A DNA stretch of 64,000 nucleotides from Clostridia bacterium (lineage in GTDB: Bacteria; Bacillota; Clostridia; Oscillospirales; CAG-382): contig JAFZDO010000025.1 in the NCBI GenBank assembly GCA_017561145.1, forward strand, positions 27,899 through 91,898. Direction: 5' to 3'. The number at the start of each line of letters is the position of its first letter. Positions within the stretch are counted from its first letter, which is position 1. The position numbers and the translations under genes were made by a program. Below the pieces are notes generated by a model, which saw only the letters and a list, made by a program, of their open reading frames with translations, was not told the DNA's origin and ran no database searches. This document shows positions 1 through 7,791 of this stretch, in pieces.

Positions 1-305
1 CATTAAATTCCAAAGAGGCGGTAACGCATTACCGCGTAATTGCCGAAAGCAGGGAATATACCCATCTTGAGCTTACGCTCGAAACGGGCCGCACCCATCA
101 GATCAGGGTGCACATGGCATATATCGGACATCCTGTCGCAGGCGATACGGTATATGGAAACGCACGTTACAGGCTTGGCATGGAAGGTCAATGTCTGTTC
201 GCGAAATACATATCTTTTGTCCATCCGATAACGGGTGAGACCATGACGTTTGAAGCGGCAAGGCCTGCGTATTTCAGCGATGCGCTACGCCGCGCCGGGC
301 TTTAG
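1..305 (+). CDS. RluA/RluD-family pseudouridine synthase, 3' part
   Basis: The window opens inside this gene, so only about the last 100 residues are visible (reading frame begins at base 3). They contain the conserved block GRTHQIRVHM followed by GHPVAGDTVYG, which is the C-terminal signature of the RluA/RluC/RluD family. These enzymes convert specific uridines of 23S rRNA or tRNA to pseudouridine. The catalytic Asp region (HRLD) lies outside the window, so the subfamily and target base cannot be decided. Only 17 bp separate it from the transketolase gene, with no terminator, so co-transcription is likely. Confidence 0.9.
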   Translation, partial: LNSKEAVTHYRVIAESREYTHLELTLETGRTHQIRVHMAYIGHPVAGDTVYGNARYRLGMEGQCLFAKYISFVHPITGETMTFEAARPAYFSDALRRAGL

Positions 306-322
306 TCAGAAAGGAAATGATT

Positions 323-1177
323 ATGGAAAAAAGAACTCTCCTCACGCTGAAAGAAAGAGCCGCTAAGATCAGAATTCATTCTGTCGACGCGGTATACGGT
401 GCAAAAAGCGGCCATCCGGGCGGATCGCTGTCTATTGCAGACGTAGTTGCCTATCTCTATTTCCACAAGATGAACATCGATCCCAAGGATCCCCAAAAGG
501 AAGACCGCGACAGATTCGTTCTTTCCAAGGGTCACTGCTGTCCTGCGCTTTATGCCGCATTGGCAGAAAAGGGCTATTTCGATGTTGAAGAGCTTAAGAA
601 GCTTCGCAAATTGGGCGCAATGCTTCAGGGCCACCCCGATATGAAGGGCATCCCCGGTATCGATATGTCCACCGGCTCCCTCGGACAGGGCTTCTCCACC
701 GCTTGCGGTATGGCTGCCGTTGCAAAGCGCAAGGGCTATGACTGGAAGGTTTACACCGCGCTCGGCGACGGTGAGATCGAAGAAGGTCAGGTTTGGGAAG
801 CGGCAATGTTCGCAAATATGTACGGACTTGACAATCTTATCGCATTTATCGACTGCAACGGTTATCAGATCGACGGTGCGGTAAGCGACGTTATGAACCC
901 CCACCCCGTTGACGAAAAGTTCAAGGCATTCGGTTGGTTCGTTAAAGTTATCGACGGCCACGATTTCGAAGCTATCGACAATGCGGTAAACGAAGCACTT
1001 GCTTGCGGCAAGCCTGCGGCGATCATTTGCAACACCGTTAAGGGTAAGGGCGTTTCCTTTATGGAAAACAATTATACTTGGCACGGCAAGGCTCCCAAGG
1101 ATGATGAATATGAACTCGCAAAGAAAGAGCTTTACGATGCATGGGTAAAGGCAGAGGAGGACGTTAAAAATGGCTGA
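323..1177 (+). CDS. Transketolase, N-terminal (TPP-binding) subunit
   Basis: This is the N-terminal half of a split transketolase, 284 residues, which transfers two-carbon units between sugar phosphates in the non-oxidative pentose phosphate pathway. Visible marks are SGHPGGSLS near residue 30, LSKGHCCPALYA near 67, GSLGQG near 118 and the thiamine-diphosphate motif GDGEIEEGQVWE ending in FIDCN. Two in-frame ATGs occur 6 bp apart; I chose the second because AAGGA then has a normal spacing. The gene overlaps the C-terminal subunit by 8 bp, which implies translational coupling. Split transketolases are common in Clostridia and archaea. Confidence 0.95.
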   Translation: MEKRTLLTLKERAAKIRIHSVDAVYGAKSGHPGGSLSIADVVAYLYFHKMNIDPKDPQKEDRDRFVLSKGHCCPALYAALAEKGYFDVEELKKLRKLGAMLQGHPDMKGIPGIDMSTGSLGQGFSTACGMAAVAKRKGYDWKVYTALGDGEIEEGQVWEAAMFANMYGLDNLIAFIDCNGYQIDGAVSDVMNPHPVDEKFKAFGWFVKVIDGHDFEAIDNAVNEALACGKPAAIICNTVKGKGVSFMENNYTWHGKAPKDDEYELAKKELYDAWVKAEEDVKNG

Positions 1178-2105
1178 AAAAGAAGCAACCAGAGTCGCGT
1201 ACGGCAGAAAGCTTACCGAGCTCGGTGAAAAATATGATTTTTACGTGCTCGATGCCGACCTTTCTGGCTCGACACAAACCGCTGTTTTTGCAAAAAAATA
1301 TCCCGAACGCTTCTTCAACTGCGGTATCGCAGAGGGCAATATGATCTCGGTAGCGGCAGGTATTGCGGCAACAGGTATTCCCGCATTTGCGTCCTCTTTC
1401 GCGATGTTTGCCTGCGGCAGAGCGTTTGAACAGATCCGCAACTCGGTTGCATATCCGCAGCTTCCCGTTAAGATCTGCGCATCTCACGCAGGTGTTACCG
1501 TTGGCGAAGACGGTGCTACCCACCAGTTCTGCGAGGATATGGCAATTATGCGTGCGCTTCCCAATATGACCGTTGTTTGCCCTGCAGACTCGGCTTCTAC
1601 CGAAGCGCTTCTTGAAGAGATCGTTAAATTTGACGGCCCCGTATATATGCGTCTGGGCAGATATGCGGTTCCCCAGTTCTACACCAAGGGCGAACAGGAA
1701 TTCAAGCTCGGTAAGGGTATCGTTCTTGCCGACGGTAAGGACGTGACCATCGTTGCAACCGGTATTATGGTTGCCGCGGCTATGGAAGCACGCGCTATCC
1801 TTGCCGAAGAAGGCATCGATGCGGCTGTTATCGACATCCACACCGTTAAGCCTCTTGACGTTGAGTTGATCACCGAATATGCCGAAAAGACCGGCAACGT
1901 GGTTACCAGCGAAGAGCATTCGGTAATCGGCGGCCTCGGCGATGCGGTAATTTCCGCACTTTCCGAAAGCGCTTGCGCAAAGGTCGTTAAACACGGTATC
2001 GAAGACGTTTTCGGCACCTCCGCACCCGCAGGAGTTCTTTTGGAGCACTACGGTCTTAATGCGAACGGCATTGTCGAAAAGGTAAGAAAATTGCTTAAAA
2101 AATAA
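1170..2105 (+). CDS. Transketolase, C-terminal subunit
   Basis: This 311-residue protein supplies the pyrimidine-binding and C-terminal domains of the split transketolase. The segment FNCGIAEGNM near residue 50 carries the catalytic Glu that activates thiamine diphosphate, and the C-terminal third is a transketolase_C Rossmann-like domain (TGNVVTSEEHSVIGG). It needs the preceding subunit to form the active site. The start codon overlaps the end of the N-terminal gene and is preceded by GAGGAGG inside that gene. A hairpin follows directly. A 1-deoxyxylulose-5-phosphate synthase is less likely because that enzyme is a single longer chain. Confidence 0.95.
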   Translation: MAEKEATRVAYGRKLTELGEKYDFYVLDADLSGSTQTAVFAKKYPERFFNCGIAEGNMISVAAGIAATGIPAFASSFAMFACGRAFEQIRNSVAYPQLPVKICASHAGVTVGEDGATHQFCEDMAIMRALPNMTVVCPADSASTEALLEEIVKFDGPVYMRLGRYAVPQFYTKGEQEFKLGKGIVLADGKDVTIVATGIMVAAAMEARAILAEEGIDAAVIDIHTVKPLDVELITEYAEKTGNVVTSEEHSVIGGLGDAVISALSESACAKVVKHGIEDVFGTSAPAGVLLEHYGLNANGIVEKVRKLLKK

Positions 2106-2110
2106 GATTT

Positions 2111-2134
2111 AAGGGGTATCGTTTGATACCCCTT
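2111..2134 (+). terminator. Hairpin terminator after transketolase
   Basis: A perfect 10-bp stem (AAGGGGTATC / GATACCCCTT) with a GTTT loop begins 5 bp past the stop codon. The trailing T-run is weak (AATTTG), so partial read-through into the NIF3 gene is plausible; I see no good promoter in the 50 bp before that gene. Confidence 0.65.
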
Positions 2135-2157
2135 AATTTGAAATTCGGAGAAAGAAA

Positions 2158-2913
2158 ATGACAGTAGAGCAGTTAATAAATGCACTTGATGAAATGATCC
2201 CCAAAACCCTTTCGGAGCCTTGGGATAACGACGGTATCGACGTTGTTCCCGATAAAAATTCCGAAATAACGGGCGTTCTTTGTGCGCTCGATTGCACGAG
2301 TATTGCCATTAACAGGGCAACAGAGCTTGGTTGCAACGTCATTATCACTCATCATCCTCTCGTTTTCAAGCCGCTCGGCGCAGTTTCGTGCGATGACAGC
2401 GTTGGAAAGCGCGTTATCGAATGCATAAGGCGCGGAATCGCCGTCGTATCGTTCCATACGCGTCTTGATATAATCGAAGGCGGCGTTAACGATATTCTGG
2501 CGGAAACGGTAGGACTTACAAACGTTGAAAGCTTCATCCCTTACGGCAGGATCGGCGATATCGAAGAAACGAAATTTGAAGTTTTTGCCGAATCGGTCGC
2601 AAACGCTTTGGGATTGAATATATATGAATTGGGACTTGTTAAGTCAAGCGAGAACGTAAAAAGAGTTGCGCTTGTTTCGGGCTGCGGCAAGGACGAGATC
2701 GGTGACGCGATAAAAGCAGGCGCCGATACCTTTATCACGGGTGAGGTAATGCATAACCATATGCTCGATTGCAGAGAAATGGGCATTAACCTTATCTGCG
2801 CAACGCATTACGCAACCGAAAGAATAGTTTTATCCTTCCTTGCAGAAAAGGTCAAGGAATTTGCAAGAGTTGAAGTTTTAGAATTTACAAGAGAAGAAGA
2901 ATATGGCATTTGA
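2158..2913 (+). CDS. NIF3-like dinuclear metal-centre protein
   Basis: This 251-residue protein belongs to the NIF3/DUF34 family (YqfO, YbgI). Metal-binding residues are recognisable in ITHHPLVFKP near residue 64, FHTRLDIIEGGVND near 100, and the C-terminal ITGEVMHNHM and ATHYATER blocks. Family members form hexameric toroids with two metals per subunit; their physiological reaction is not settled. A GGAGAAAG site precedes the ATG. In many Firmicutes the gene follows the tRNA methyltransferase trmK, which is absent here. It overlaps the next gene by 11 bp, so it heads a five-gene cluster ending at rlmH. Confidence 0.92.
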   Translation: MTVEQLINALDEMIPKTLSEPWDNDGIDVVPDKNSEITGVLCALDCTSIAINRATELGCNVIITHHPLVFKPLGAVSCDDSVGKRVIECIRRGIAVVSFHTRLDIIEGGVNDILAETVGLTNVESFIPYGRIGDIEETKFEVFAESVANALGLNIYELGLVKSSENVKRVALVSGCGKDEIGDAIKAGADTFITGEVMHNHMLDCREMGINLICATHYATERIVLSFLAEKVKEFARVEVLEFTREEEYGI

Positions 2914-4633
2914 CGGACTTTTTTGCGCCGCAGTAGCGCAGGAATTGAATAAATGGGCAGGCGCGAGGGTTGAAAAAATTCACCAAAGCTCGCAAACCTG
3001 CTTTTATTTCCAAATATACCGCGACGGAAAACGCGGTAATTTCGTCATATCCGCGTCAGCCGCGCGTCCGATACTTGCCATAACCGAGGAATCGGTTGCC
3101 CGTCCCGATACGCCTACGCCGATATGTATGCTTTACAGAAAGCATCTGCAAAACGGCCGCTTTATAGCAGCAGAATGGGTTGAAAACGAGCGTATTATCC
3201 GCTTCGTTTTCGATTCTGCCGACGAAATGGGATATATAAAGCGTAAATTCATTTATGCCGAGATGATGGGCAAATATTCAAATATTATCCTTACCGACGA
3301 TAAGGACAGAATACTTGCGGCAAGCTCGACGTCGGACATTACCTCGGGCGTGCGCAGTATTATGGCAGGGCTTACTTACGAGCAACCGCCAAAGCAGGAT
3401 AAAATTTCTGTTTTTGCGGTCGACGATGCATCCTTTCTTTCGCTTTGCGAGGAAAAGAGTGGAATGCGTGCTTGCGACTTTTTGCTAAAAAGCTTTCTCG
3501 GCTTTTCTCCCGTTGTGGCAAGGGAGGTTGCGTTCCGCGCTTTAGGCGACCCCGAAAGAGAAATATGCGCAGAAAATGCACGTTTGTTGCTCGAAGAGTT
3601 TAAAAAGCTGGTATCGGCAATAAAAAATTGCGAATTTGTACCGAATGCGGTATATGATAACGAAAACAACGGGGTCGAATATTCCTTTATCCGTCTTACG
3701 CAATACGGCGAATCGGTTTCGATCCGCGAATACGAAAGCTTTTCGGCGCTTCTTACCGATTATTTCGGAAAAAAAGAGGAATCGGTCAATATCGGCAGAT
3801 ACTCGCGCGAGATATTAAAAACCGTAAATTCCCATCTTTCGCGCTCGCAAAAAAAGCTTGCGCTTCTTAAAACCGAGCTTAAGGAATGCGACGCGATGGA
3901 GGATATGCGTATCCGCGGCGACGTGGTGACCGCAAATATCTACCGTATCCGTCAGGGCGACAGCGAGGTTACGGGTATGGATTACGAATCGGGCAACGAA
4001 ATTACCGTTTCGCTCGACGTAGCACTTGCACCTGCGAAAAACGCACAGCGCTATTATAAAAAATATTCAAAAATGAAACGTGCGTCGGTCATGCTTGCCG
4101 AGCAGATAAAAAAGACCGAGGCGGTTTGTGATTACTTGATCGGTGTTATCGGCTTTATCGACCGCGCGGCAAGCCCTAAGGAACTTGCGGAAATCAGGCT
4201 TGAGCTTGCAGAGGGCGGATTTATTTCCGACAAATCGGTTGGCGATAAAAAGAAAAAAACACCTGCATCAAAGCCGCTTTCCTTCACCACGACCGATGGT
4301 TTACTGCTTCGTGTCGGCAGAAATAACCGCCAAAACGATGCTCTTACCGGCTCGGCGGACAGAAACGAGCTTTGGTTTCACATCAAGGGCTTCCACGGCT
4401 CGCACGTTATCCTTACTCCCAACGGAAACGAGGAACCGACCGACCGCGATTATACCGAAGCGGCGATGGTTGCGGCATATTTCAGCGAAAAACGCGGAAG
4501 CTCAAACGTCGAGGTCGATTATACCCGTGTCCGTTCTTTAAAAAAGCCTTCGGGCAGTGCCCCCGGATTTGTAACCTATGAAAAATATTGGTCGGCTGTG
4601 GTCGATGCAATAAACCCGTTTGAAAAGCAGTAA
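2903..4633 (+). CDS. rqcH: NFACT-family ribosome quality control protein RqcH
   Basis: This 576-residue protein is the bacterial Rqc2 homologue. RqcH binds stalled 50S subunits and recruits tRNA-Ala to add C-terminal alanine tails that mark the nascent chain for degradation. The N-terminal NFACT-N domain starts MAFDGLFCAAV, a coiled-coil stretch lies around residues 290-430, and the C-terminal NFACT-R domain (old DUF814) has GRNNRQND, LWFHIKGFHGSHV and VRSLKKPSGSAPGFVTYE. Older annotations call this family fibronectin-binding protein. It overlaps the NIF3-like gene by 11 bp and is probably co-expressed with it. Confidence 0.93.
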   Translation: MAFDGLFCAAVAQELNKWAGARVEKIHQSSQTCFYFQIYRDGKRGNFVISASAARPILAITEESVARPDTPTPICMLYRKHLQNGRFIAAEWVENERIIRFVFDSADEMGYIKRKFIYAEMMGKYSNIILTDDKDRILAASSTSDITSGVRSIMAGLTYEQPPKQDKISVFAVDDASFLSLCEEKSGMRACDFLLKSFLGFSPVVAREVAFRALGDPEREICAENARLLLEEFKKLVSAIKNCEFVPNAVYDNENNGVEYSFIRLTQYGESVSIREYESFSALLTDYFGKKEESVNIGRYSREILKTVNSHLSRSQKKLALLKTELKECDAMEDMRIRGDVVTANIYRIRQGDSEVTGMDYESGNEITVSLDVALAPAKNAQRYYKKYSKMKRASVMLAEQIKKTEAVCDYLIGVIGFIDRAASPKELAEIRLELAEGGFISDKSVGDKKKKTPASKPLSFTTTDGLLLRVGRNNRQNDALTGSADRNELWFHIKGFHGSHVILTPNGNEEPTDRDYTEAAMVAAYFSEKRGSSNVEVDYTRVRSLKKPSGSAPGFVTYEKYWSAVVDAINPFEKQ

Positions 4634-4651
4634 AATTTTAAAGGTGTTATT

Positions 4652-5356
4652 ATGAGCTTGCTTGAAAGGTCGCTTCCGCTTATTGGCGAGGACGGCGTTA
4701 AAAAACTGAATAATTCAAGCATTATCGTTTTCGGTGTTGGCGGTGTCGGCTCTTGGTGTGCCGAGGCGTTGGCAAGATGCGGTGTCGGAAAAATTACCGT
4801 TGTCGACGGCGACGTTATTTCCGAAACGAACAAAAACCGCCAAATAATCGCTCTTTCATCGACCGAAGGACATGAAAAGGCAGAAACAAGCGCAAAAAGA
4901 TTAAGGGATATCAACCCCGATTGCGAAGTGACAAGCGTGAATTTGTTTTATTCTGTCGAAACGAAGGATGAAATCGACCTTTCGGAGTATGATTATATCG
5001 CAGATTGTATCGATACCGTAACGAGCAAGCTTTTGCTTATTACATCGGCGAATGAATTAAAGGTTCCGATAATTTCATCGATGGGCACGGGCAACCGTCT
5101 TGACCCCTCGAAGATAACTGTAACCGATATATTCAAAACCTCGGGCGATCCTTTGGCGCGTATTATGCGAAAAGAGCTCCGCGCAAGAAACGTTGAATCG
5201 TTAAAGGTAGTTTGCTCACTTGAAGAGCCGGGAAAATGCTGCGAGGGCAGAAACGAAATTACAGGCAGAGCTACCCCCTCAAGCGCCGTTTTCGTACCCG
5301 CAACGGCAGGCTTGCGTATGGCTTACGAGATAGTTAAGGAGCTGCTTTATGTCTAA
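4652..5356 (+). CDS. tcdA: tRNA threonylcarbamoyladenosine dehydratase TcdA
   Basis: This E1-like/ThiF-fold enzyme of 234 residues is expected to cyclise t6A37 of tRNA to ct6A using ATP. The nucleotide-binding GVGGVGSWCAEALARCGVG sits near residue 25, followed by DGDVISETNKNRQ and the adenylation-site arginines, and DCIDTVTSK near residue 117. Length fits the TcdA/CsdL/YgdL family; no separate CsdE or SufE partner is adjacent. Its stop codon lies inside ATGTCTAA, so an ATG overlaps its end. That ATG once began the flavin reductase but now opens only a short dead reading frame because a repeat element follows. Confidence 0.9.
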   Translation: MSLLERSLPLIGEDGVKKLNNSSIIVFGVGGVGSWCAEALARCGVGKITVVDGDVISETNKNRQIIALSSTEGHEKAETSAKRLRDINPDCEVTSVNLFYSVETKDEIDLSEYDYIADCIDTVTSKLLLITSANELKVPIISSMGTGNRLDPSKITVTDIFKTSGDPLARIMRKELRARNVESLKVVCSLEEPGKCCEGRNEITGRATPSSAVFVPATAGLRMAYEIVKELLYV

Positions 5357-5377
5357 ACAGCAATGGAAGGGCGGGGC
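5347..5377 (+). repeat. Direct repeat, left copy (old flavin reductase start)
   Basis: These 31 bp match the right copy exactly 224 bp downstream with two mismatches, both at third codon positions (CAG/CAA, GGC/GGT). The repeat spans the start codon and the first nine or ten codons of the flavin reductase, and the structured repeat element lies between the two copies. Confidence 0.92.
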
Positions 5378-5405
5378 GAACGCTTCGCTTTCGATGAAAA
5401 ACTAA
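5349..5405 (+). pseudogene. Dead 18-codon remnant of the flavin reductase start
   Basis: The ATG overlaps the tcdA stop codon and reads MSKQQWKGGA, the same first ten residues as the intact flavin reductase 224 bp further on. It then runs into the repeat element and stops after eight unrelated codons. Normal overlapping gene order (tcdA stop inside the next start) suggests this was the original start site, displaced when the element arrived. It may still be translated as an 18-residue peptide. Confidence 0.75.
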
Positions 5406-5560
5406 AGTTTTTCACCGTTTTCCGCACGGCGGGACTTGTGAGTTGCGTTCGCTCGCGCGGAATCCGTGCGCACGGCTTTGCCGCTTGTCCGAATTCCCGC
5501 AACTCCAAGGTATATTTTTCAAGGCACATGTCCTTGAAAAATATGTTATTCTTTATTGTA
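5378..5560 (+). repeat. Structured repeat element, copy A
   Basis: Three hairpin units occur in order. The 5' hairpin is GAAAAACT/AGTTTTTC with an AA loop (5396-5413). The middle structure is closed by AGTTGCG (5441-5447) and CGCAACT (5498-5504), with inner GGAAT/ATTCC arms and the palindrome CCGTGCGCACGG. After the shared block AGGTATA comes a perfect 13-bp hairpin (5512-5524 with 5532-5544) with loop CACATGT. Copies B and C share the order, the loops and blocks such as CGCTCGCGC, but many arm sequences differ with both arms changed together. No protein is encoded. Confidence 0.8.
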
Positions 5561-5570
5561 TAGGTAAAAC

Positions 5571-5601
5571 TTATGTCTAAACAACAATGGAAGGGTGGGG
5601 C
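5571..5601 (+). repeat. Direct repeat, right copy (functional flavin reductase start)
   Basis: Second copy of the 31-bp repeat flanking element copy A. It contains the start codon actually used by the intact flavin reductase gene. Confidence 0.92.
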
Positions 5602-6160
5602 ACTTTTGGCTCCCGTGCCGTCGGTGCTTGTTTCAAGCTCAAACGGCGAAAAGGACAATATAATAACTATCGGTTGGACGGGGATTTGTGCCACACACCC
5701 GCCAAAGCTTTATATATCGGTCAGACCCGAACGCTTTTCCTATAATCTGATTAAGGAAAGCGGCGAATTTTGCGTTAATCTGCCTACCGTGCAAATGGTG
5801 CGCGCGGTTGATTTTTGCGGCGTAAGGTCGGGCAGGGATATCGACAAATTCAAGGAAACCAAGCTTACCAAATCCGATTCTTTTGCGGTAGGATGTAAGA
5901 GCATTGCCGAATGTCCCCTTACTCTCGAATGCAAGGTCGACAGAATCATACCGCTCGGCTCGCACGATATGTTTATCGCCGATATAGTTTGCGTTGCGGT
6001 TGACGAATCGATAATCGATGAAAAGGGAAGGCTGATGCTCGAGCGTGCCGACCTTTTGGCATATTCTCACGGCGATTATTTTACCCTCGGCAAAAAGATC
6101 GGAGATTTCGGATTTTCGGTACGAAAGAAGAAAAATCTTAAAAGGAACTTCAAAAAATGA
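5573..6160 (+). CDS. Flavin reductase family protein (FMN-binding split barrel)
   Basis: This 195-residue protein matches the flavin reductase-like/DIM6-NTAB FMN-binding family. Typical features are an N-terminal PVPSVLVSS strand, ITIGWTGICATHPPKLYISVRPERFSYNLI, SGEFCVNLP and a central HDMFIADIVCVAVDE segment. Such proteins bind FMN and reduce flavins or act as flavoprotein oxidoreductases; the substrate is unknown. The extreme N terminus is encoded within a 31-bp repeat also found upstream. The upstream region has no clear Shine-Dalgarno (GTATAGGTAAAACTT), so expression may differ from the ancestral, tcdA-coupled state. It overlaps rlmH by 4 bp. Confidence 0.88.
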   Translation: MSKQQWKGGALLAPVPSVLVSSSNGEKDNIITIGWTGICATHPPKLYISVRPERFSYNLIKESGEFCVNLPTVQMVRAVDFCGVRSGRDIDKFKETKLTKSDSFAVGCKSIAECPLTLECKVDRIIPLGSHDMFIADIVCVAVDESIIDEKGRLMLERADLLAYSHGDYFTLGKKIGDFGFSVRKKKNLKRNFKK

Positions 6161-6627
6161 ACTCTGTAACGATTATTCACGTCGGTGATTTTAAGGAAAA
6201 GTATTTCAAGGATGCCGAAAATGAATATATCAAGCGTTTGAAGGCGTTTTGCGATTACAAGACGGTCTGCATAAAAGAAGAATCCTGCTTTGGCGAGGAT
6301 TCCGAAAAGCTTATTCTCCGTGCGCTTGAAAAGGAAGCAAACGGCATTCGCCAAGCGATTCCCAAAAACGCATTGAAGATAGCAATGTGTATCGAGGGAA
6401 AGCAATTATCGAGCGTTGAATTGGCGAACGTGTTCTTGAACGAATCGCGCCCGATATGCTTTATTATCGGCTCGTCGTTCGGTCTTGACGAAGCGTTGAA
6501 ACGCGAATGTGACCTTCGCTTGTCGATGTCGAAAATGACCTTTCCGCATATGCTTGCGCGAGTTATGCTTGCCGAGCAGGTCTACCGAGCGTTTTCGATC
6601 AACAGCGGAAAGAAATACCATAAATAA
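6157..6627 (+). CDS. rlmH: 23S rRNA pseudouridine1915-N3 methyltransferase RlmH
   Basis: A SPOUT-fold methyltransferase of 156 residues that methylates pseudouridine 1915 in helix 69 of 23S rRNA using S-adenosylmethionine. The knot signature is clear: FIIGSSFGLDEALK near residue 104, then LSMSKMTFPHMLARVMLAEQ and a C terminus ending GKKYHK. Full length for the family. ATGA overlap with the flavin reductase indicates translational coupling. It is the last gene of this cluster, followed by a strong bidirectional terminator. Confidence 0.96.
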   Translation: MNSVTIIHVGDFKEKYFKDAENEYIKRLKAFCDYKTVCIKEESCFGEDSEKLILRALEKEANGIRQAIPKNALKIAMCIEGKQLSSVELANVFLNESRPICFIIGSSFGLDEALKRECDLRLSMSKMTFPHMLARVMLAEQVYRAFSINSGKKYHK

Positions 6628-6632
6628 AAAGA

Positions 6633-6659
6633 AAAACCTGCGAATGAATCGCAGGTTTT
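6633..6659. terminator. Bidirectional terminator, rlmH / zinc-ribbon protein
   Basis: An 11-bp stem (AAAACCTGCGA / TCGCAGGTTTT) with loop ATGAA lies between convergent genes and is T-rich on both sides. Confidence 0.85.
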
Positions 6660-6668
6660 ATTTTGCAA

Positions 6669-7133
6669 TTAATATGCAGCGTATACGCCCAAAACTACCA
6701 AGAAGATGAAGATAACGCTTAAGCCGATGCTGATAGCCGAGGTAATGATACCTGCAACTGCCATGCCGTTCTTTGCGCCAACGCTCTTTGCCTTGCTGTT
6801 ACCGATGCAACCGAGGATAAGACCGGGGATGCTGAAAATAAAGGTGAAGTAGTAGAGAAGGCAGAAGAAAGAAACGGAAATGATACCGAGGATCATACCA
6901 ACGATGCCAAGTGCCTTGCCGGGAACTGCAACGGGAGCAGTGGGAACGTAAGGAGGCTGATAAGGAGCCTGATATTGCTGTTGAGGTTGTTGATACTGGG
7001 GTTGTTGATATTGAGGTTGCTGATATTGAGGTTGAGCCTCCTGCTGAGGTTGTTGATTATCGAGCTTAGTACCGCAATTAGCGCAGAAAGCTACGCCGTC
7101 AGCGTTATTCGAGCCGCAGTTAGGACAGAACAT
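6669..7133 (-). CDS. Zinc-ribbon, PQ-rich DUF4190-type membrane protein (paralogue 1)
   Basis: This 154-residue protein starts with a zinc ribbon (CPNCGSNNADGVAFCANC, four Cys), followed by a Gln/Pro/Tyr-rich linker of about 45 residues with repeated QYQQPQ units. Two hydrophobic segments follow, separated by the short basic loop GNSKAKSVGAKNGMA, a DUF4190-like hairpin. The ribbon and linker are probably cytoplasmic. Function is unknown. A paralogue lies 90 bp upstream with the same domain order and a near-identical promoter, so the pair looks like a tandem duplication. AAGGAG precedes the start. Confidence 0.8.
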   Translation of the reverse strand: MFCPNCGSNNADGVAFCANCGTKLDNQQPQQEAQPQYQQPQYQQPQYQQPQQQYQAPYQPPYVPTAPVAVPGKALGIVGMILGIISVSFFCLLYYFTFIFSIPGLILGCIGNSKAKSVGAKNGMAVAGIITSAISIGLSVIFIFLVVLGVYAAY

Positions 7134-7165
7134 AATGATTATCTCCTTGTAAATTTGTTTTTAAC

Positions 7166-7194
7166 AGTTTATCACAGAAAAATTGTAAAATCAA
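7166..7194 (-). promoter_or_regulatory. Promoter of zinc-ribbon paralogue 1
   Basis: On the minus strand TTGATT, 17 bp, TAAACT. The same two hexamers and spacing, followed by the same GTTAAnA context, precede paralogue 2. Confidence 0.65.
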
Positions 7195-7225
7195 TTGTTT
7201 TTCCCAAAAAACAACAATTATTTCC

Positions 7226-7660
7226 TTATAACATCAGACTGTTGATAAAGTAATAGTAATTGTAAAAACTTGAATCGACAGTATCAAACAGGAAGATGAC
7301 AAATACCAACGACAACAAGGCCATCACAATACCGATCACTGATGTGATGATACCGGCGGTCGCAAATCCGTTTTTAAGTCCGACTGCCTTCGCACGGGAA
7401 TTTGCCATGCAACCGAGAATAAGACCGATTATAGCGCAGGGGAAGATGAGAACCGCATAGCAGAGGAACGCACAGGTGGTTGCACCGAGCACCATCGAGG
7501 TTATGCCCATGCCCAACGAAGGAATTTTGGGTTTGACCGTTTGGACAGGGGGCTGATAGGGCGAATAGCTTTGTTGAGCCGCATTTGTTATGGGCGCGCC
7601 GCAATTTCTGCAAAAGGAGGCGCCTTCGTTATTGTTAAAGCCGCATTTCTCGCAAAACAT
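7226..7660 (-). CDS. Zinc-ribbon DUF4190-type membrane protein (paralogue 2)
   Basis: This 144-residue protein repeats the plan of its neighbour: an N-terminal zinc ribbon (CEKCGFNNNEGASFCRNC), a shorter Pro/Tyr/Gln linker, and two membrane segments around the conserved loop CMANSRAKAVGLKNGFA. Function unknown. A strong GGAGG lies ahead of the ATG. I find no terminator between the two paralogues, but each has its own promoter, so they can be transcribed separately. The name is based on hydropathy pattern and the shared loop, not on a search. Confidence 0.8.
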   Translation of the reverse strand: MFCEKCGFNNNEGASFCRNCGAPITNAAQQSYSPYQPPVQTVKPKIPSLGMGITSMVLGATTCAFLCYAVLIFPCAIIGLILGCMANSRAKAVGLKNGFATAGIITSVIGIVMALLSLVFVIFLFDTVDSSFYNYYYFINSLML

Positions 7661-7692
7661 TTTATAAAACCTCCAAAATATATTCTGTTAAC

Positions 7693-7721
7693 AGTTTATC
7701 ATAGGTTTGCGGAGAAATCAA
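7693..7721 (-). promoter_or_regulatory. Promoter of zinc-ribbon paralogue 2
   Basis: Minus-strand TTGATT, 17 bp, TAAACT, identical in both hexamers and spacing to the promoter of paralogue 1. Confidence 0.65.
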
Positions 7722-7764
7722 TCGTTTTGCCGATTTTTGTTGCAATAGCGCAGGTAAAAATTTA

Positions 7765-7791
7765 ATACCTCTGCCGTTACGACAGAGGTAT
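7765..7791 (-). terminator. Terminator of the SLH-type lipoprotein gene
   Basis: A 9-bp stem (ATACCTCTG / CAGAGGTAT) whose loop contains part of the stop codon, followed on the minus strand by TTAAATTTTT. Confidence 0.75.

Noticed and set aside
302-1084. Long open reading frames antisense to transketolase and many other genes (for example 1164-2048, 56916-58277, 58311-59540)
   Set aside because: They mirror the codon pattern of strongly supported genes on the other strand, have no ribosome sites or recognisable domains, and reflect codon bias only.
5357-5572. Insertion sequence
   Set aside because: There is no transposase reading frame and no IS-like terminal inverted repeats; it fits the structured repeat family instead.
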